Below, in pieces: positions 25,265 through 36,470 of a DNA stretch of 64,000 nt (position 1 is its first letter; each line of letters begins with the position of its first letter). Source of the stretch: Bacteroidales bacterium (GTDB lineage: Bacteria; Bacteroidota; Bacteroidia; Bacteroidales; P3). Under the pieces are notes generated by a model, which saw only the letters and a program-made list of their open reading frames with translations, was not told the origin of the DNA and made no database searches. The DNA lies in the NCBI GenBank assembly GCA_017449975.1, contig JAFSYK010000021.1, forward strand, positions 1 through 64,000, read 5' to 3'. Made by a program: the position numbers and the translations under genes.

Positions 25265-26531
25265 CGACATCCTTATCGTCGGTGCCGGTGCCGCCGGCCT
25301 GATGGCTGCCACCGTCGCCGCCCAGCGCGGACTGCGTGTGCTACTGTTGGAGAAGATGGACCAGCCGGGACGCAAGCTGCGCATCACCGGCAAGGGTCGC
25401 TGTAACCTTACCAACACCGCCACGCTGAAAGAGACGCTGCCCCACATTGGCTCCGACAGCCGTTTCCTGCGCAACTGCTACGCCCGTTTCTTCAACCGCG
25501 ATCTGATGGACTTCTTCGAGCAGCGCGGCGTACCCCTGGTGGAGGAGCGTGGCGGACGAGTCTATCCCGCCAGCGGTCGTTCGCTCGACATATTCCTGGC
25601 ACTGGTCAACGAGTTGGAGCACAACGACCGTGTCACTATTCGCAAGAACAGCCTCGTGAAATCGCTGCTTATGGCGACACCGCTGCATGCCGACGACAAG
25701 CCCCGCATCCGCGGCGTGCGGCTGCAGAACGGCGACACCCTGGCGGCGCCACATGTCGTCGTCGCCACCGGCGGTCTCTCCTACCCCACCACCGGCTCTA
25801 CCGGCGCCGGACTGCTCTGGGCACAGGAGTGCGGCCACACCGTCATACCTGCCATTCCATCGCTGGTGCCGCTGGTATGCAACGACACGCTGCCTGCCGA
25901 CCTGACGGGCTTCGTGCTGCGCAACGTGCGACTGACCATCACGCAGGCCAACGGACACAAACTCTGTGAGCATTTCGGCGAGATGTGTTTCACCGAGGAC
26001 GGCATCGGCGGCCCCATCGTGCTGTCGGCCAGCCGACAGGTGAGTCGTCGTCTGCACGACGGCGAGACGCTGACGGCACATATCGACCTGAAGCCCGCCA
26101 TCGAGACGGCGGAGCTGGACCAGCGGCTCATCCGCGATTTCGACGCCAACGGACGCCGGCTGTTCCACGACGCGCTGCGGCTGTGGCTGCCCGCCGAACT
26201 GGTGCCGCTGGCACTGCAACGGCTGCATATCGAATACTACAAGCGGCTGCACCAAATCAATGCAGACGAGCGCAAGCGGCTGCGCAATTTCCTAAAAGAC
26301 TGTACGCTGACCCTTACCGGCACCCGCTCGTTCAACGAAGCCATCATCACGCAGGGCGGCGTCAGCCTCAAAGAGGTGAACCCGCAGACCATGGAGTCGA
26401 AACTCGTTGATGGACTCTACTGGATTGGCGAGGTACTCGACCTCGACGCCGACACCGGAGGCTACAACCTCCAGATTGCTTTCTCCACCGCCTACGCCGC
26501 CGCCAACGCCATCGCCATGTTTAACGTTTAA
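25254..26531 (+). CDS. HI0933/BaiN-family NAD(P)/FAD-dependent oxidoreductase
   Basis: This 425-residue flavoprotein has a Rossmann FAD motif ILIVGAGAAGLMAA at about 6-19 and the family motif GRKLRITGKGRCNLTN near 40-54. Later motifs FTEDGIGGP and GGVSLKEVNPQTMESK are also characteristic, and the end GGYNLQIAFSTAYAAA closes the FAD site. The start is a TTG at 25254 that overlaps the Usp stop; no ATG precedes the FAD motif. The substrate is not known from sequence; BaiN in Clostridium acts on bile-acid intermediates, but most family members are uncharacterised. The last codons (AMFNV) run into a GTTTAAC array that supplies the stop. Confidence 0.88.
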   Translation: MPDNDILIVGAGAAGLMAATVAAQRGLRVLLLEKMDQPGRKLRITGKGRCNLTNTATLKETLPHIGSDSRFLRNCYARFFNRDLMDFFEQRGVPLVEERGGRVYPASGRSLDIFLALVNELEHNDRVTIRKNSLVKSLLMATPLHADDKPRIRGVRLQNGDTLAAPHVVVATGGLSYPTTGSTGAGLLWAQECGHTVIPAIPSLVPLVCNDTLPADLTGFVLRNVRLTITQANGHKLCEHFGEMCFTEDGIGGPIVLSASRQVSRRLHDGETLTAHIDLKPAIETAELDQRLIRDFDANGRRLFHDALRLWLPAELVPLALQRLHIEYYKRLHQINADERKRLRNFLKDCTLTLTGTRSFNEAIITQGGVSLKEVNPQTMESKLVDGLYWIGEVLDLDADTGGYNLQIAFSTAYAAANAIAMFNV

Positions 26532-26566
26532 TGTTTATCGTTTAACGTTTAATGTTTAACGTTAAT
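26519..26566. repeat. GTTTAAC heptamer array at flavoprotein stop
   Basis: Units GTTTAAC, GTTTAAT, GTTTATC, GTTTAAC, GTTTAAT and GTTTAAC form a clean 7-bp array that includes the TAA stop at 26529-26531. Confidence 0.9.
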
Positions 26567-26618
26567 AATAAACTTGGGGAAACAACGACTCCCCCCTCTT
26601 GGATAATACCTCCCGTCC

Positions 26619-28559
<1,941 letters not shown>

Positions 28560-28602
28560 TGGAGGGGTTGAAGAGTTGGAGGGTTAGAGGGTTGGGAGGG
28601 TG
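28560..28602. repeat. GTTGGAG-type array upstream of ABC-F gene
   Basis: Degenerate units of about 7 bp (GGTTGAA, GAGTTGG, GGGTTAG, GGGTTGG) lie directly before the ABC-F start codon. Confidence 0.65.
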
Positions 28603-28611
28603 TGACAAAAA

Positions 28612-28637
28612 GAAAGGCCGCCTTCATAGCGGCCTTT
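28612..28637 (-). terminator. Terminator after tonB
   Basis: The stem AAAGGCCGC, loop CTTCATA and stem GCGGCCTTT are followed by a T-rich stretch on the minus strand, 20 bp past the TonB stop. Confidence 0.8.
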
Positions 28638-28656
28638 ACATTATAGTATAGTACTA

Positions 28657-29343
28657 TTAGTTCAGTTTGAACGACACGGGGAGGTTAAACTGCACACGCA
28701 CATTCTTACCTCTCTGCTTGCCGGCTTTCCACTTGGGCATGGCCTTCACCACACGGACAGCCTCGTTGCCGCAACCGCCACCGATGTCACGCAGGATGCG
28801 CGGGTTGGCAATGCTGCCGTCCTTCTCGACGACGAAGGTGACATACACCTTGCCCTCAATGTTGTTCTCCTTGGCCAGCTGCGGATATTTGATGGACTCG
28901 CCTAGATATTTGTAGAGGGCCTCCATACCGCCGGGGAACTCGGGTTCCTCTTCCACAACCTGGAAGATTTCCTCCTCCTCGACAACGACCTCTTCTTCGA
29001 TCTCCACTGGGACAAACTCCTCCTGGGCCTTGTTGGCGTCGTCGCCCATATCGACGATACCCAGCTCATGGGTAATCTCGGCGTCGTTCTCCACAACGAC
29101 GAGCTCGGTGGCCACCTCAGGCTGTTCGGGCTCTGGTGGCGGAGGGGTATCCTCGGCAGTCTGGATAATGACATCCTCAATCTCGTTGATGGCGGTACGC
29201 TGCGCCACCTCCACTTCTTCGGCATCGTAGGACTTGATGTTGAAGGCCACCAATGCGAAGACGAGTGCTACCACCAGACCAATCTCCAAAAGAAGACCTT
29301 TCTTGTCTTCCAAATCGGCTTTGGGACTTTTCTTCAGTTCCAT
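28657..29343 (-). CDS. TonB family energy-transducing protein
   Basis: This 228-residue inner-membrane protein has one N-terminal transmembrane segment (LLLEIGLVVALVFALVAF, about 18-35), an acidic periplasmic linker rich in E, V and P (TPPPPEPEQPEVATEL), and a TonB C-terminal domain (FPGGMEALYKYLGESIKYP, then VYVTFVVEKDGSIANP and VRVQFNLPVSF). It should transmit proton-motive force to outer-membrane receptors. The linker is unusually acidic for a TonB. No ExbB/ExbD is adjacent, so the motor proteins lie elsewhere. A terminator follows. Confidence 0.9.
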   Translation of the reverse strand: MELKKSPKADLEDKKGLLLEIGLVVALVFALVAFNIKSYDAEEVEVAQRTAINEIEDVIIQTAEDTPPPPEPEQPEVATELVVVENDAEITHELGIVDMGDDANKAQEEFVPVEIEEEVVVEEEEIFQVVEEEPEFPGGMEALYKYLGESIKYPQLAKENNIEGKVYVTFVVEKDGSIANPRILRDIGGGCGNEAVRVVKAMPKWKAGKQRGKNVRVQFNLPVSFKLN

Positions 29344-29403
29344 ATCATTTGTTTTTAACTGATTATCACAAATTGAACGGATGTATTACCATCCCTTTTC
29401 AAG

Positions 29404-29418
29404 GTGCTAAATTAGCAC
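29404..29418. promoter_or_regulatory. Perfect 15-bp palindrome upstream of tonB
   Basis: GTGCTAA, centre A, TTAGCAC, followed on the plus strand by a T8 run. It sits about 60 bp before the TonB start, so it could be an operator for tonB or a terminator for plus-strand transcription. Confidence 0.4.
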
Positions 29419-29499
29419 TTTTTTTTCAATTATGAACAAAAAGATGTAAAAAAATATTTTTGTCGTTTTACCACTGAGCGTTACAGCGGCCACTTTTCG

Positions 29500-32400
29500 C
29501 TACACCTCCTCCACCGTCGCCGTGGTGGTGTAGAGCAAAAAACCACGCACCGTGGCATGCCCCATCGCAGCCAACGCCCGCTTGTAAGATTCGACCTGGG
29601 CATGGTACGCCACCTCGGGCTCACCGGTCTTGAAGTCGACAATCCATACCTCGTCGGGCAGAAAGAGCACCCTGTCGGGACGCAGCAGCCGACCTTCGAA
29701 CAGCAGATCACATTCATTATAGACCTTATAACGATGGTCAAAGAAGCGCGCGCTATCGGGATGGGCCAGCAAGCCTGCTATCTGCTCACGCAGCCGCGAC
29801 GGCCAGCTGTCGGGCACCGCATGTTGCGAACAGAAGTGGTCGACCAAGGCAGCGACATCGCCGTCGTCCGTCAGCTGCGACAAGATGGCGTGCATCGCCT
29901 TGCCAAACTGTAACGGACTGTCGTCGGAGAAATCGTCTGGCCCTTTCGACTCAGAAGCCACCACCACCTTCTCCTCCCACGGAGCGAAATGGAGCGTGGG
30001 ATGCACCGTCAGCAGCGACGTGTCGCACTCCTCGGGATGGGGCGCAGCGGTATCGTCGCCTGTGACAAAACGTTCACTATCGCCCACCTTCTCTGTGGTC
30101 CAAGTCAGCAACGGCTTGTCGGAGATCTCACGCGTCACATATTGATGAAGCCAGCCGGGGTAATCCTCCACGGAGGTGTCGAATCGCGTGCTGCAGAGCA
30201 CAAACAGCTTGTCGCGGGCACGGGTGGTGGCCACATAGAGCAGGTCGGCGGCATCGACCACACGGCGCACCTCCTCCTCCTTCAACTGGTCGGCATAGAG
30301 GAGGCCGTTGTCGACATCCTCTTTCCGCACATCGACCGGTGCCATTGGCAATGCCAGACGCTCCTGATAGGGTTCCAGCGACACCCACATCTTGTGACGC
30401 TTGTCTTTCTGCGGCGGCACGATATAAATAATGACCGGCGCCTCCAGACCTTTGGCCTTGTGGATGGTGGAGAGACGCACCGCGTCCAGGTCCTCGGAGG
30501 TGGTCAGCGAAAACGACTGGTCGTCGAACCAAGCGACAAACTCACCGATATGATTTCTGTGGCGACGGCAATACTCCTGCACACGACCCAAGAAACTGAT
30601 GGTGTAGTCCGTCTCCACGTCGTACAGCCGCAGGTCGCGCACCAGCGACTCGCAGCACTCGTAGAGCGAGCGGTCACGCAGCGCAGCGCGCGAGAGGGTG
30701 TAACCCTCGCCCTCCAATATCTCCTCCAGGTTGAACGACTTCTGGCTGATGACCGCCGCCGCATAGTCGCGGGACAGCAGTCCCAGCCGTCGCATCTGTT
30801 CCAGCACCTCCACCGCCGACAGCTTGTCGTATTCGTCGGCCACCCAGAGCAGAGCGGCACGCAAGAGGCGCACCACACGGCTGTTCTGCAACAGAAACGA
30901 AGTGTCGGAGACCATCGGTATCGGTGTTCGGCCGTCGGTCGACGCCGACAGGTAGTCGGCCACCACACTCAACACTTTTCCCTCGCGACCCAGAATGGTG
31001 ATGTCGCGCATGCGGTAACCTTTCTCGTCGACCTGCTGACGGATAATCTCGTACACACGTTGCCACATCGCTTCCAACGGCAACGCCTGCCTGTTGCCGA
31101 CGGGCATAAAGTCCAGCGACACCAGTCCGCCCTTGCGTCGCGGCAGCTGCCGCAGGTCGGGTTCCTGAGCGTTGGCACCGATAAAGATGTCATATAAGAG
31201 CCGGTTGTCGGCCAACCGCTCGGCGGCCAGCCAACGGTAGAAATCGTTGTTGAACTTCACCACCGTCTCCGTGGAACGAAAATTATGTTCGAGACGCTGC
31301 ACCTCCGAAACGCCGGGGTGTTTCAGCAGAGCGCCGTGGACGGGATTGTCGACATCGGGCAACGCAACGAACTGTCGCACATCGCCCTGCCGGAAACGGT
31401 AGATGGCCTGCTTCGCGTCGCCCACCACCAGGGAGTAGCCGCCCTGGGCGATGCTGTTGGAGACAAGCGGCAGCAGGTTCTGCCACTGCATGCGCGACGT
31501 GTCCTGGAATTCGTCGATAAGATAGTACTGGTAGCGGCTGCCGATACGCTCGTAGACAAACGGCATGGGCTCATCCTGCACCACCTTGTTAATCTGCTTA
31601 TTGAACTCGGAAATATGGATCATCTCCTCTTCGCCGTACTGCTGTTCTATCAGTTGTGAGATGCGGTTCAGTAGCGCCAGCGGATAGATCTGTTTCAGCA
31701 CCGCGTTGCGGGTGTTGTAATAGGGCAGCTCGGCCTTGAGCAGGTCGACCAGCTGCCGAAACAGGGTCTCCATCTGGGGATAGATGCGGTCGACGGCATC
31801 CGCCTCGGCTGCCGACACCTTGGCACCCACCCGCTTGCCGCCGTCGAAAAAGTCGTTGGCACGCTTGGAAGGCATACCCAGACGCTTCTCCGCGCAACGT
31901 ACAAAATAGGCGTAGACACCGGTCTTGCCATAGAAGAAACTGTCGACCGTCAAGCCGTTGTCGGCACAGAGCTGCAGCACCGCTTGTCCCAATTCGGCCA
32001 CCTGCTGCTCGAGAGCGGCATTGTCGTCCAAATATTTCTTGCGCAACAGGTAGAAATCACGCATCGACAGCTGTTCGAGCTTGTGCATATAGCCCGGCAC
32101 CTCCTCCTTGAACAACTCCTTGGCCAGGGTGCTGATGCTGCCGTCGACACTGTGCTCGGTGCCGAAGGTGGTTTTTCCGGAGGAGAAGAAGTTGGTGTTG
32201 CCCTCCTCCATCTTTCCTCCGATATAACTCCACAGTATCTCCGTCAGCTCCTCCTCGCCCTGCCGACCCGCCAGGTCAATCAGGGTGTCGGTGGAGACAT
32301 TGCGCAGCACCTTGTCGTCGGTCACCACCTCGAAGCCCATGGGCAGATGCAGGTCGCGGGCAAAGGTGCGTACGATGCGGCTCATGAAACTGTCGATGGT

Positions 32401-32757
32401 GCTAACCGCAAAATCGGAATAGTTGTGCAGAATGGCGGCATGGACCGACTGCGCCGCCAGGCGCAGCCGTGCGTCGTCCCAGCCCAAAATCTGGGCCAGC
32501 TCGGCCCCCATCGTTGTCGAAGTGCCTTGGGTGGCCATCTTGTCGAGCCACGCCATCACACGGTCTTTCATCTCCTTGGCAGCCTTGTTGGTGAAGGTGA
32601 TGGCCAGGATGCGACGGAACTGGCGCGACCAGTCGTCGCCCGGCACATCAAATGCCAGCCGCAGATATTCGCGTACCAACGTATAGGTTTTGCCCGACCC
32701 TGCCGAGGCCTTGCAGATGACAAACTGAGCCTTGCGATTCTTATCCATAAATGCCAT
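29500..32757 (-). CDS. AddA-like UvrD-family helicase-nuclease
   Basis: This protein of about 1,085 residues is a superfamily 1A DNA helicase. Walker A ASAGSGKTYTLV lies near the start; later motifs include YYLIDEFQDTSRMQWQNLL (Walker B), VVGDAKQAIYRFRQGD and VRLSTIHKAKGLEAPVIIY. The C-terminal domain carries a PD-(D/E)xK nuclease pattern (VWIVDFKTGEPEVAYHAQV). This is the AddA/RecB plan for double-strand-break resection. An ATG at 32784 would lie upstream of a -7 box at 32762-32769, so I place the start at 32757 (or 32748). No AddB-like partner is in the window. Confidence 0.88.
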   Translation of the reverse strand: MAFMDKNRKAQFVICKASAGSGKTYTLVREYLRLAFDVPGDDWSRQFRRILAITFTNKAAKEMKDRVMAWLDKMATQGTSTTMGAELAQILGWDDARLRLAAQSVHAAILHNYSDFAVSTIDSFMSRIVRTFARDLHLPMGFEVVTDDKVLRNVSTDTLIDLAGRQGEEELTEILWSYIGGKMEEGNTNFFSSGKTTFGTEHSVDGSISTLAKELFKEEVPGYMHKLEQLSMRDFYLLRKKYLDDNAALEQQVAELGQAVLQLCADNGLTVDSFFYGKTGVYAYFVRCAEKRLGMPSKRANDFFDGGKRVGAKVSAAEADAVDRIYPQMETLFRQLVDLLKAELPYYNTRNAVLKQIYPLALLNRISQLIEQQYGEEEMIHISEFNKQINKVVQDEPMPFVYERIGSRYQYYLIDEFQDTSRMQWQNLLPLVSNSIAQGGYSLVVGDAKQAIYRFRQGDVRQFVALPDVDNPVHGALLKHPGVSEVQRLEHNFRSTETVVKFNNDFYRWLAAERLADNRLLYDIFIGANAQEPDLRQLPRRKGGLVSLDFMPVGNRQALPLEAMWQRVYEIIRQQVDEKGYRMRDITILGREGKVLSVVADYLSASTDGRTPIPMVSDTSFLLQNSRVVRLLRAALLWVADEYDKLSAVEVLEQMRRLGLLSRDYAAAVISQKSFNLEEILEGEGYTLSRAALRDRSLYECCESLVRDLRLYDVETDYTISFLGRVQEYCRRHRNHIGEFVAWFDDQSFSLTTSEDLDAVRLSTIHKAKGLEAPVIIYIVPPQKDKRHKMWVSLEPYQERLALPMAPVDVRKEDVDNGLLYADQLKEEEVRRVVDAADLLYVATTRARDKLFVLCSTRFDTSVEDYPGWLHQYVTREISDKPLLTWTTEKVGDSERFVTGDDTAAPHPEECDTSLLTVHPTLHFAPWEEKVVVASESKGPDDFSDDSPLQFGKAMHAILSQLTDDGDVAALVDHFCSQHAVPDSWPSRLREQIAGLLAHPDSARFFDHRYKVYNECDLLFEGRLLRPDRVLFLPDEVWIVDFKTGEPEVAYHAQVESYKRALAAMGHATVRGFLLYTTTATVEEV

Positions 32758-32761
32758 TTTG

Positions 32762-32769
32762 CAAAAATA
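32762..32769 (-). promoter_or_regulatory. -7 box TATTTTTG before addA-like gene
   Basis: It matches TAnnTTTG on the minus strand and ends 4 bp before the ATG at 32757, implying a leaderless or very short-leader transcript. Confidence 0.4.
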
Positions 32770-32828
32770 ATCATTTCGTCGCAATCCGAAAGAAGAAAAA
32801 CAGATGCTGCCAATTCAAAATAAAAATG

Positions 32829-32836
32829 TATCTTTG
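32829..32836 (+). promoter_or_regulatory. -7 box TATCTTTG for mutA
   Basis: An exact TAnnTTTG match, 36 bp upstream of the ATG at 32873 and divergent from the box at 32762-32769. Confidence 0.6.
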
Positions 32837-32872
32837 TAAATTACGAAACAATAATATATAAGATATAACCCC

Positions 32873-34741
32873 ATGGAAGACAATCGATTGTTCAGTGAAT
32901 TTCCACCCGTTTCCACCGAACAGTGGGAAGAAGTCATCAACAAAGACCTCAAAGGTGCCGATTACGAGAAGAAACTGGTATGGAAAACCATCGAAGGTTT
33001 CAACGTAAAGCCCTATTACCGTGCCGAAGACCTGGCACAGCTGGAGTATCTGGATAGCAATCCCGCCCAGCAGCCTTTCACGCGCGGCAAGAAGAGCGAC
33101 AACAACGTGTGGGACATCCGTCAGGATATCCATGTGAAGGATGCCGCCAAGGCCAACGCCATCGCACGCAACGCCGTGCAGCGCGGCGCCACCGCTCTGG
33201 GTCTCTGCGCCAAGGAGATCAACACCGTCGAGGAGATGCGGACCCTGCTTTCGGGCATCAACCCCGAGGTGGTGAAAATCCACTTCAACTGCTCGCGCAA
33301 CTACATGGAGACGCTGAAACTCTTTGTCGAGGTGCTGCGCAAGGAGGGTCGTGATCTGGAGAAGGTGGAAGGCAGCTGCAATTTCGACATCTTCCACTAT
33401 GCTCTGAAGCATGGCCAGTTCTACCGCGGCGAGGAGCAAGACCTGGCCGAGGCCAAGGAGTTGGTGGAATACACCAAAGCCACCCTGCCCCACTACCGCT
33501 GCCTAACCATCAACGGCAGCCTGCTGCACAACGCCGGCAGCAACATCGTGCAGGAGCTGGGCTTCAGCATGGCCGCCGCCAACGAGATGGTGGCACGTCT
33601 GACCGACATGGGCTGCCGCATGGAGCATGTGGCCTCCAGCATCGCCGTCAACTTTGCCACCGGCAGCAACTACTTCATGGAGATTGCCAAAATCCGCGCC
33701 ACCCGTCTGCTGTGGAGCAAGATTGTGGAGCAATACAAGCCTACGTGCGACTGCGCCTACCGCCTGTTCATCAACTGCGTGTCGGCATCGTGGAACAAGT
33801 CGGTCTTCGACCCCTACGTCAACATGCTGCGCACCACCACCGAGACCATGTCGGCCGCCATCGCCGGCGCCGACTCCATCAGCACCATCCCCTTCGACAG
33901 CACCTACAAGGAGGAGAGCGACGATTTCGGTTACCGCATCGCCCGCAACCAGCAGCTGCTGCTGAAAGAGGAGAGCTATATGGACAAGATTGTCGACCCC
34001 GCCGCCGGCAGCTACTATATCGAGAACCTCACCGACAGCATCGCCCAGCACGCCTGGCAGCTGTTTGTCACCGTCGAGGAGAAGGGTGGCTTCTGCAAAG
34101 CCATCCGCGAAGGCTACGTGCAGGACGAGGTGGAGCGCATCGCCAAACAGCGCGACAAAGACATCGCCACCCGCAAGACCACCATCCTGGGCACCAACCA
34201 GTACCCCAACTTGCTGGAAAAGATGGACGACAAGGTGTCGCAGGAGAAGCACGGCTGTTGCTGCTGCAAAGCAGAAGGCACCGAGATCCGCACGCTGCAC
34301 ACCTACCGCGGCGCCGAGCCCTTCGAGGCACTGCGTCTGGCCACCGAGCGCAGCGGCAAGCGTCCGCGCGTGTTCCTGCTGACCTACGGCAACCTGGCCA
34401 TGCGCAAAGCCCGCTCGGGCTTCGCCACCAACTTCTTCGGTGTGGCGGGCTACGAGATCGTCGACAATGCCGGCTTCAAGAGCGCCGAAGAGGGCGTGAA
34501 AGCGGCATTGGACGCCAAGGCCGACATCGTGGTGCTCTGCTCGAGCGACGACGAATATGCTGAAATCACCGAGGCCGCCTGCAAGGGTCTGAAAGGCAAG
34601 GTAAAAAGCATCGTGCTGGCCGGCTACCCCAAAGAGATGGTCGATACCTACAAAGGCTATGGCGTTGACGAATTTATCCACGTTAAGACCAACGCCCTGG
34701 AATGCCTCACCGCCTTCCAGAAACTGATGGGTATCATGTAA
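32873..34741 (+). CDS. mutA: Methylmalonyl-CoA mutase small (beta) subunit
   Basis: This 622-residue protein starts FSEFPPVSTEQWEEVINKDLKGADYEKKLVWKT in two successive blocks, as in small subunits. It continues with a TIM-barrel region and ends with a cobalamin-binding-like fold (RVFLLTYGNLAMRKARSGFATNF at about 500) that lacks the DxHxxG cobalamin ligand motif, as expected for the non-catalytic subunit. With MutB it interconverts methylmalonyl-CoA and succinyl-CoA for propionate formation. mutB is normally directly downstream; here an LptF/LptG permease follows, so the large subunit must lie elsewhere or is missing. A -7 box precedes the gene. Confidence 0.9.
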   Translation: MEDNRLFSEFPPVSTEQWEEVINKDLKGADYEKKLVWKTIEGFNVKPYYRAEDLAQLEYLDSNPAQQPFTRGKKSDNNVWDIRQDIHVKDAAKANAIARNAVQRGATALGLCAKEINTVEEMRTLLSGINPEVVKIHFNCSRNYMETLKLFVEVLRKEGRDLEKVEGSCNFDIFHYALKHGQFYRGEEQDLAEAKELVEYTKATLPHYRCLTINGSLLHNAGSNIVQELGFSMAAANEMVARLTDMGCRMEHVASSIAVNFATGSNYFMEIAKIRATRLLWSKIVEQYKPTCDCAYRLFINCVSASWNKSVFDPYVNMLRTTTETMSAAIAGADSISTIPFDSTYKEESDDFGYRIARNQQLLLKEESYMDKIVDPAAGSYYIENLTDSIAQHAWQLFVTVEEKGGFCKAIREGYVQDEVERIAKQRDKDIATRKTTILGTNQYPNLLEKMDDKVSQEKHGCCCCKAEGTEIRTLHTYRGAEPFEALRLATERSGKRPRVFLLTYGNLAMRKARSGFATNFFGVAGYEIVDNAGFKSAEEGVKAALDAKADIVVLCSSDDEYAEITEAACKGLKGKVKSIVLAGYPKEMVDTYKGYGVDEFIHVKTNALECLTAFQKLMGIM

Positions 34742-34781
34742 TTAAGCAGAATACCATCCGTTGGGATTGTCGTAGCAAGAC

Positions 34782-35882
34782 ATGCGACTGCCACACATCG
34801 AAACGCGGCTCATCGACAGGTATATCCTTGGGAAATACCTCAAGACTTTCTTTATGGCGCTGGCGCTCATCATCGTCATCGTCATCACGTTCGACGTGTC
34901 GGAGAAGCTGGACGATTTCTTGGAAAACCACGCCCCGCTGCGTGCCATCATCTTTCAGCACTACTTCAACTTCATCCCGGGCTTTGTCAGCCTCTACAGC
35001 GCCCTGTTTATCTTTATCTCGGTGATTTTCTTCACCTCGAAGATGGCGGGCAACACGGAGATTATCGCCATCCTGGGCAGCGGCATCAGTTATCAGCGCA
35101 TGCTGCGACCATTCCTGCACGGATCCCTGATGGTAGCGTTGATTGTGTTCATATTCAGCAACTTTGTCATACCCGTCAGCAACCGCAAGTTGCTGGAGTT
35201 CGACAAGCAGTATATCCACACACGCCGCGACAACTACTTTACCAACATCCACTTCCAGTCGGAACCCGGGCACCAGCTGTTTGCCGAGTCGTACAATGTG
35301 GACGAGAAGCGGTCGTACAAACTGCACAAGGACATCTACAACGACAAGGGTGCCCTCGTGGAACGGCATATCGCCGAGATAGCCACCTTCGACAGCGTCA
35401 ACGGGCTATGGACCTGCCACAACTACTACCACCGCACCCTCGACGGACTGAATGAACACCTGGAACACGTCGCTGTCAAACAGGTCGACTTGGGCATACA
35501 ACCCGAGGATTTCAGCCACGCCGTGGAGAACATCGAGGTGATGAACAGCATCCAACTGTTCCGCTACATCCAACGCGAGAAACTGCATGGCAGCACGGCC
35601 ATCATCGCCGCCCTCATCGAGCTCTACCAGCGACTGCTCAACCCGTTGGCCATCATCATTATGACCTATATGGGCGTCGCCGTCTCGTCACGCAAGTCAC
35701 GCGGCGGCATCGGCGTGCACCTGGCCATCGGCATCAGCCTGGCCTTCTCGTTCATCGTCTTCATGCGAGCCTGCGTGGTCTTCTCGACCAACAGCAACCT
35801 GCCGCCCTTCCTCTCTATCCTGCTGCCACAGGCGCTCTACGCCCTCATCGCCTTCTTCATGGTGAAGAAAGCGCCCAAATAG
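34782..35882 (+). CDS. LptF/LptG-family permease
   Basis: This 366-residue inner-membrane protein has the YjgP/YjgQ plan. The N-terminus IDRYILGKYLKTFFMALALI is followed by membrane segments near residues 23-43, 62-85 and 112-133, a large periplasmic beta-rich region (about 140-265), and three more segments at the C-terminus (IIIMTYMGVAVSS, ISLAFSFIVFMRACV and ILLPQALYALIAFF). LptF and LptG form the membrane channel of the ATPase complex that lifts LPS toward the outer membrane. The N-terminus is slightly more LptG-like, but I do not separate the two. It lies 40 bp after mutA. Confidence 0.85.
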   Translation: MRLPHIETRLIDRYILGKYLKTFFMALALIIVIVITFDVSEKLDDFLENHAPLRAIIFQHYFNFIPGFVSLYSALFIFISVIFFTSKMAGNTEIIAILGSGISYQRMLRPFLHGSLMVALIVFIFSNFVIPVSNRKLLEFDKQYIHTRRDNYFTNIHFQSEPGHQLFAESYNVDEKRSYKLHKDIYNDKGALVERHIAEIATFDSVNGLWTCHNYYHRTLDGLNEHLEHVAVKQVDLGIQPEDFSHAVENIEVMNSIQLFRYIQREKLHGSTAIIAALIELYQRLLNPLAIIIMTYMGVAVSSRKSRGGIGVHLAIGISLAFSFIVFMRACVVFSTNSNLPPFLSILLPQALYALIAFFMVKKAPK

Positions 35883-35889
35883 TAAACGA

Positions 35890-35924
35890 ATGGGACCGAT
35901 TAGCCCCATTGGACCAATAAGCAA
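35890..35924. repeat. TTATTGGAC-family array before sufE
   Basis: Degenerate 9-bp units (GGGACCGAT, TAGCCCCAT, TGGACCAAT) fill the gap between the permease and sufE. Same family as 7036-7092, 49568-49608 and 58313-58365. Confidence 0.65.
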
Positions 35925-35929
35925 AGAAT

Positions 35930-36346
35930 ATGACCATCCAAGAGATAGAATCCCAAATCATCGACGAATTTGCACAGTTCGAAGAATGGCTGGACAAATA
36001 CACCTATATCATCGAGTTGGGGCGTGAGTGTCCCGCCATCGACGAGGCCGACAAGACCGAGAGCAACCTCATACAAGGCTGCCAGTCACGGGTGTGGCTG
36101 AGCTGCCGTCACGAGGAGGGAAAACTCTACTTCCGTGCCGACAGCGACGCGGTCATCACCAAGGGTATCATCACCCTGCTTATCCGTGTGCTCGACGGAC
36201 AAAAGCCCGCCGACATACTGGCCGCCGACCTCGGCTTCCTCGACCAGATAGGCTTGAAAGAGCACCTCTCGCCCACCCGTTCCAATGGTCTCACCGCCAT
36301 GGTGAAGCAGATGAAACTCTATGCCCTGGCGTTCTCTATGAAGTAA
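35930..36346 (+). CDS. sufE: SufE family sulfur acceptor protein
   Basis: This 138-residue protein accepts sulfane sulfur from SufS and passes it to the Fe-S scaffold. The reactive cysteine is C51 in LIQGCQSRVW, with the loop otherwise conserved. The helices (FAQFEEWLDKYTYIIELG and FLDQIGLKEHLSPTRSNGL) follow the family over full length. It is followed by a SufT-like DUF59 protein, which supports a role in Fe-S assembly. The SufBCDS genes are not in the window. Confidence 0.93.
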   Translation: MTIQEIESQIIDEFAQFEEWLDKYTYIIELGRECPAIDEADKTESNLIQGCQSRVWLSCRHEEGKLYFRADSDAVITKGIITLLIRVLDGQKPADILAADLGFLDQIGLKEHLSPTRSNGLTAMVKQMKLYALAFSMK

Positions 36347-36445
36347 GTACCCGGAACATCGAATACGCAACAGGAACATCTAAAAACACGAAATAAACGA
36401 AAAAAAGAATTAAATTTTTTCGAGTTTTTCGATGTTTATTGTAAA

Positions 36446-36470
36446 ACTCTCAATTCTCAATTCCCAATGT
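36446..36470. repeat. CTCAATT heptamer array before the SufT-like gene
   Basis: Units CTCAATT, CTCAATT and CCCAATG; the last includes the ATG at 36467, so the array abuts or contributes to the start codon. Confidence 0.75.
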
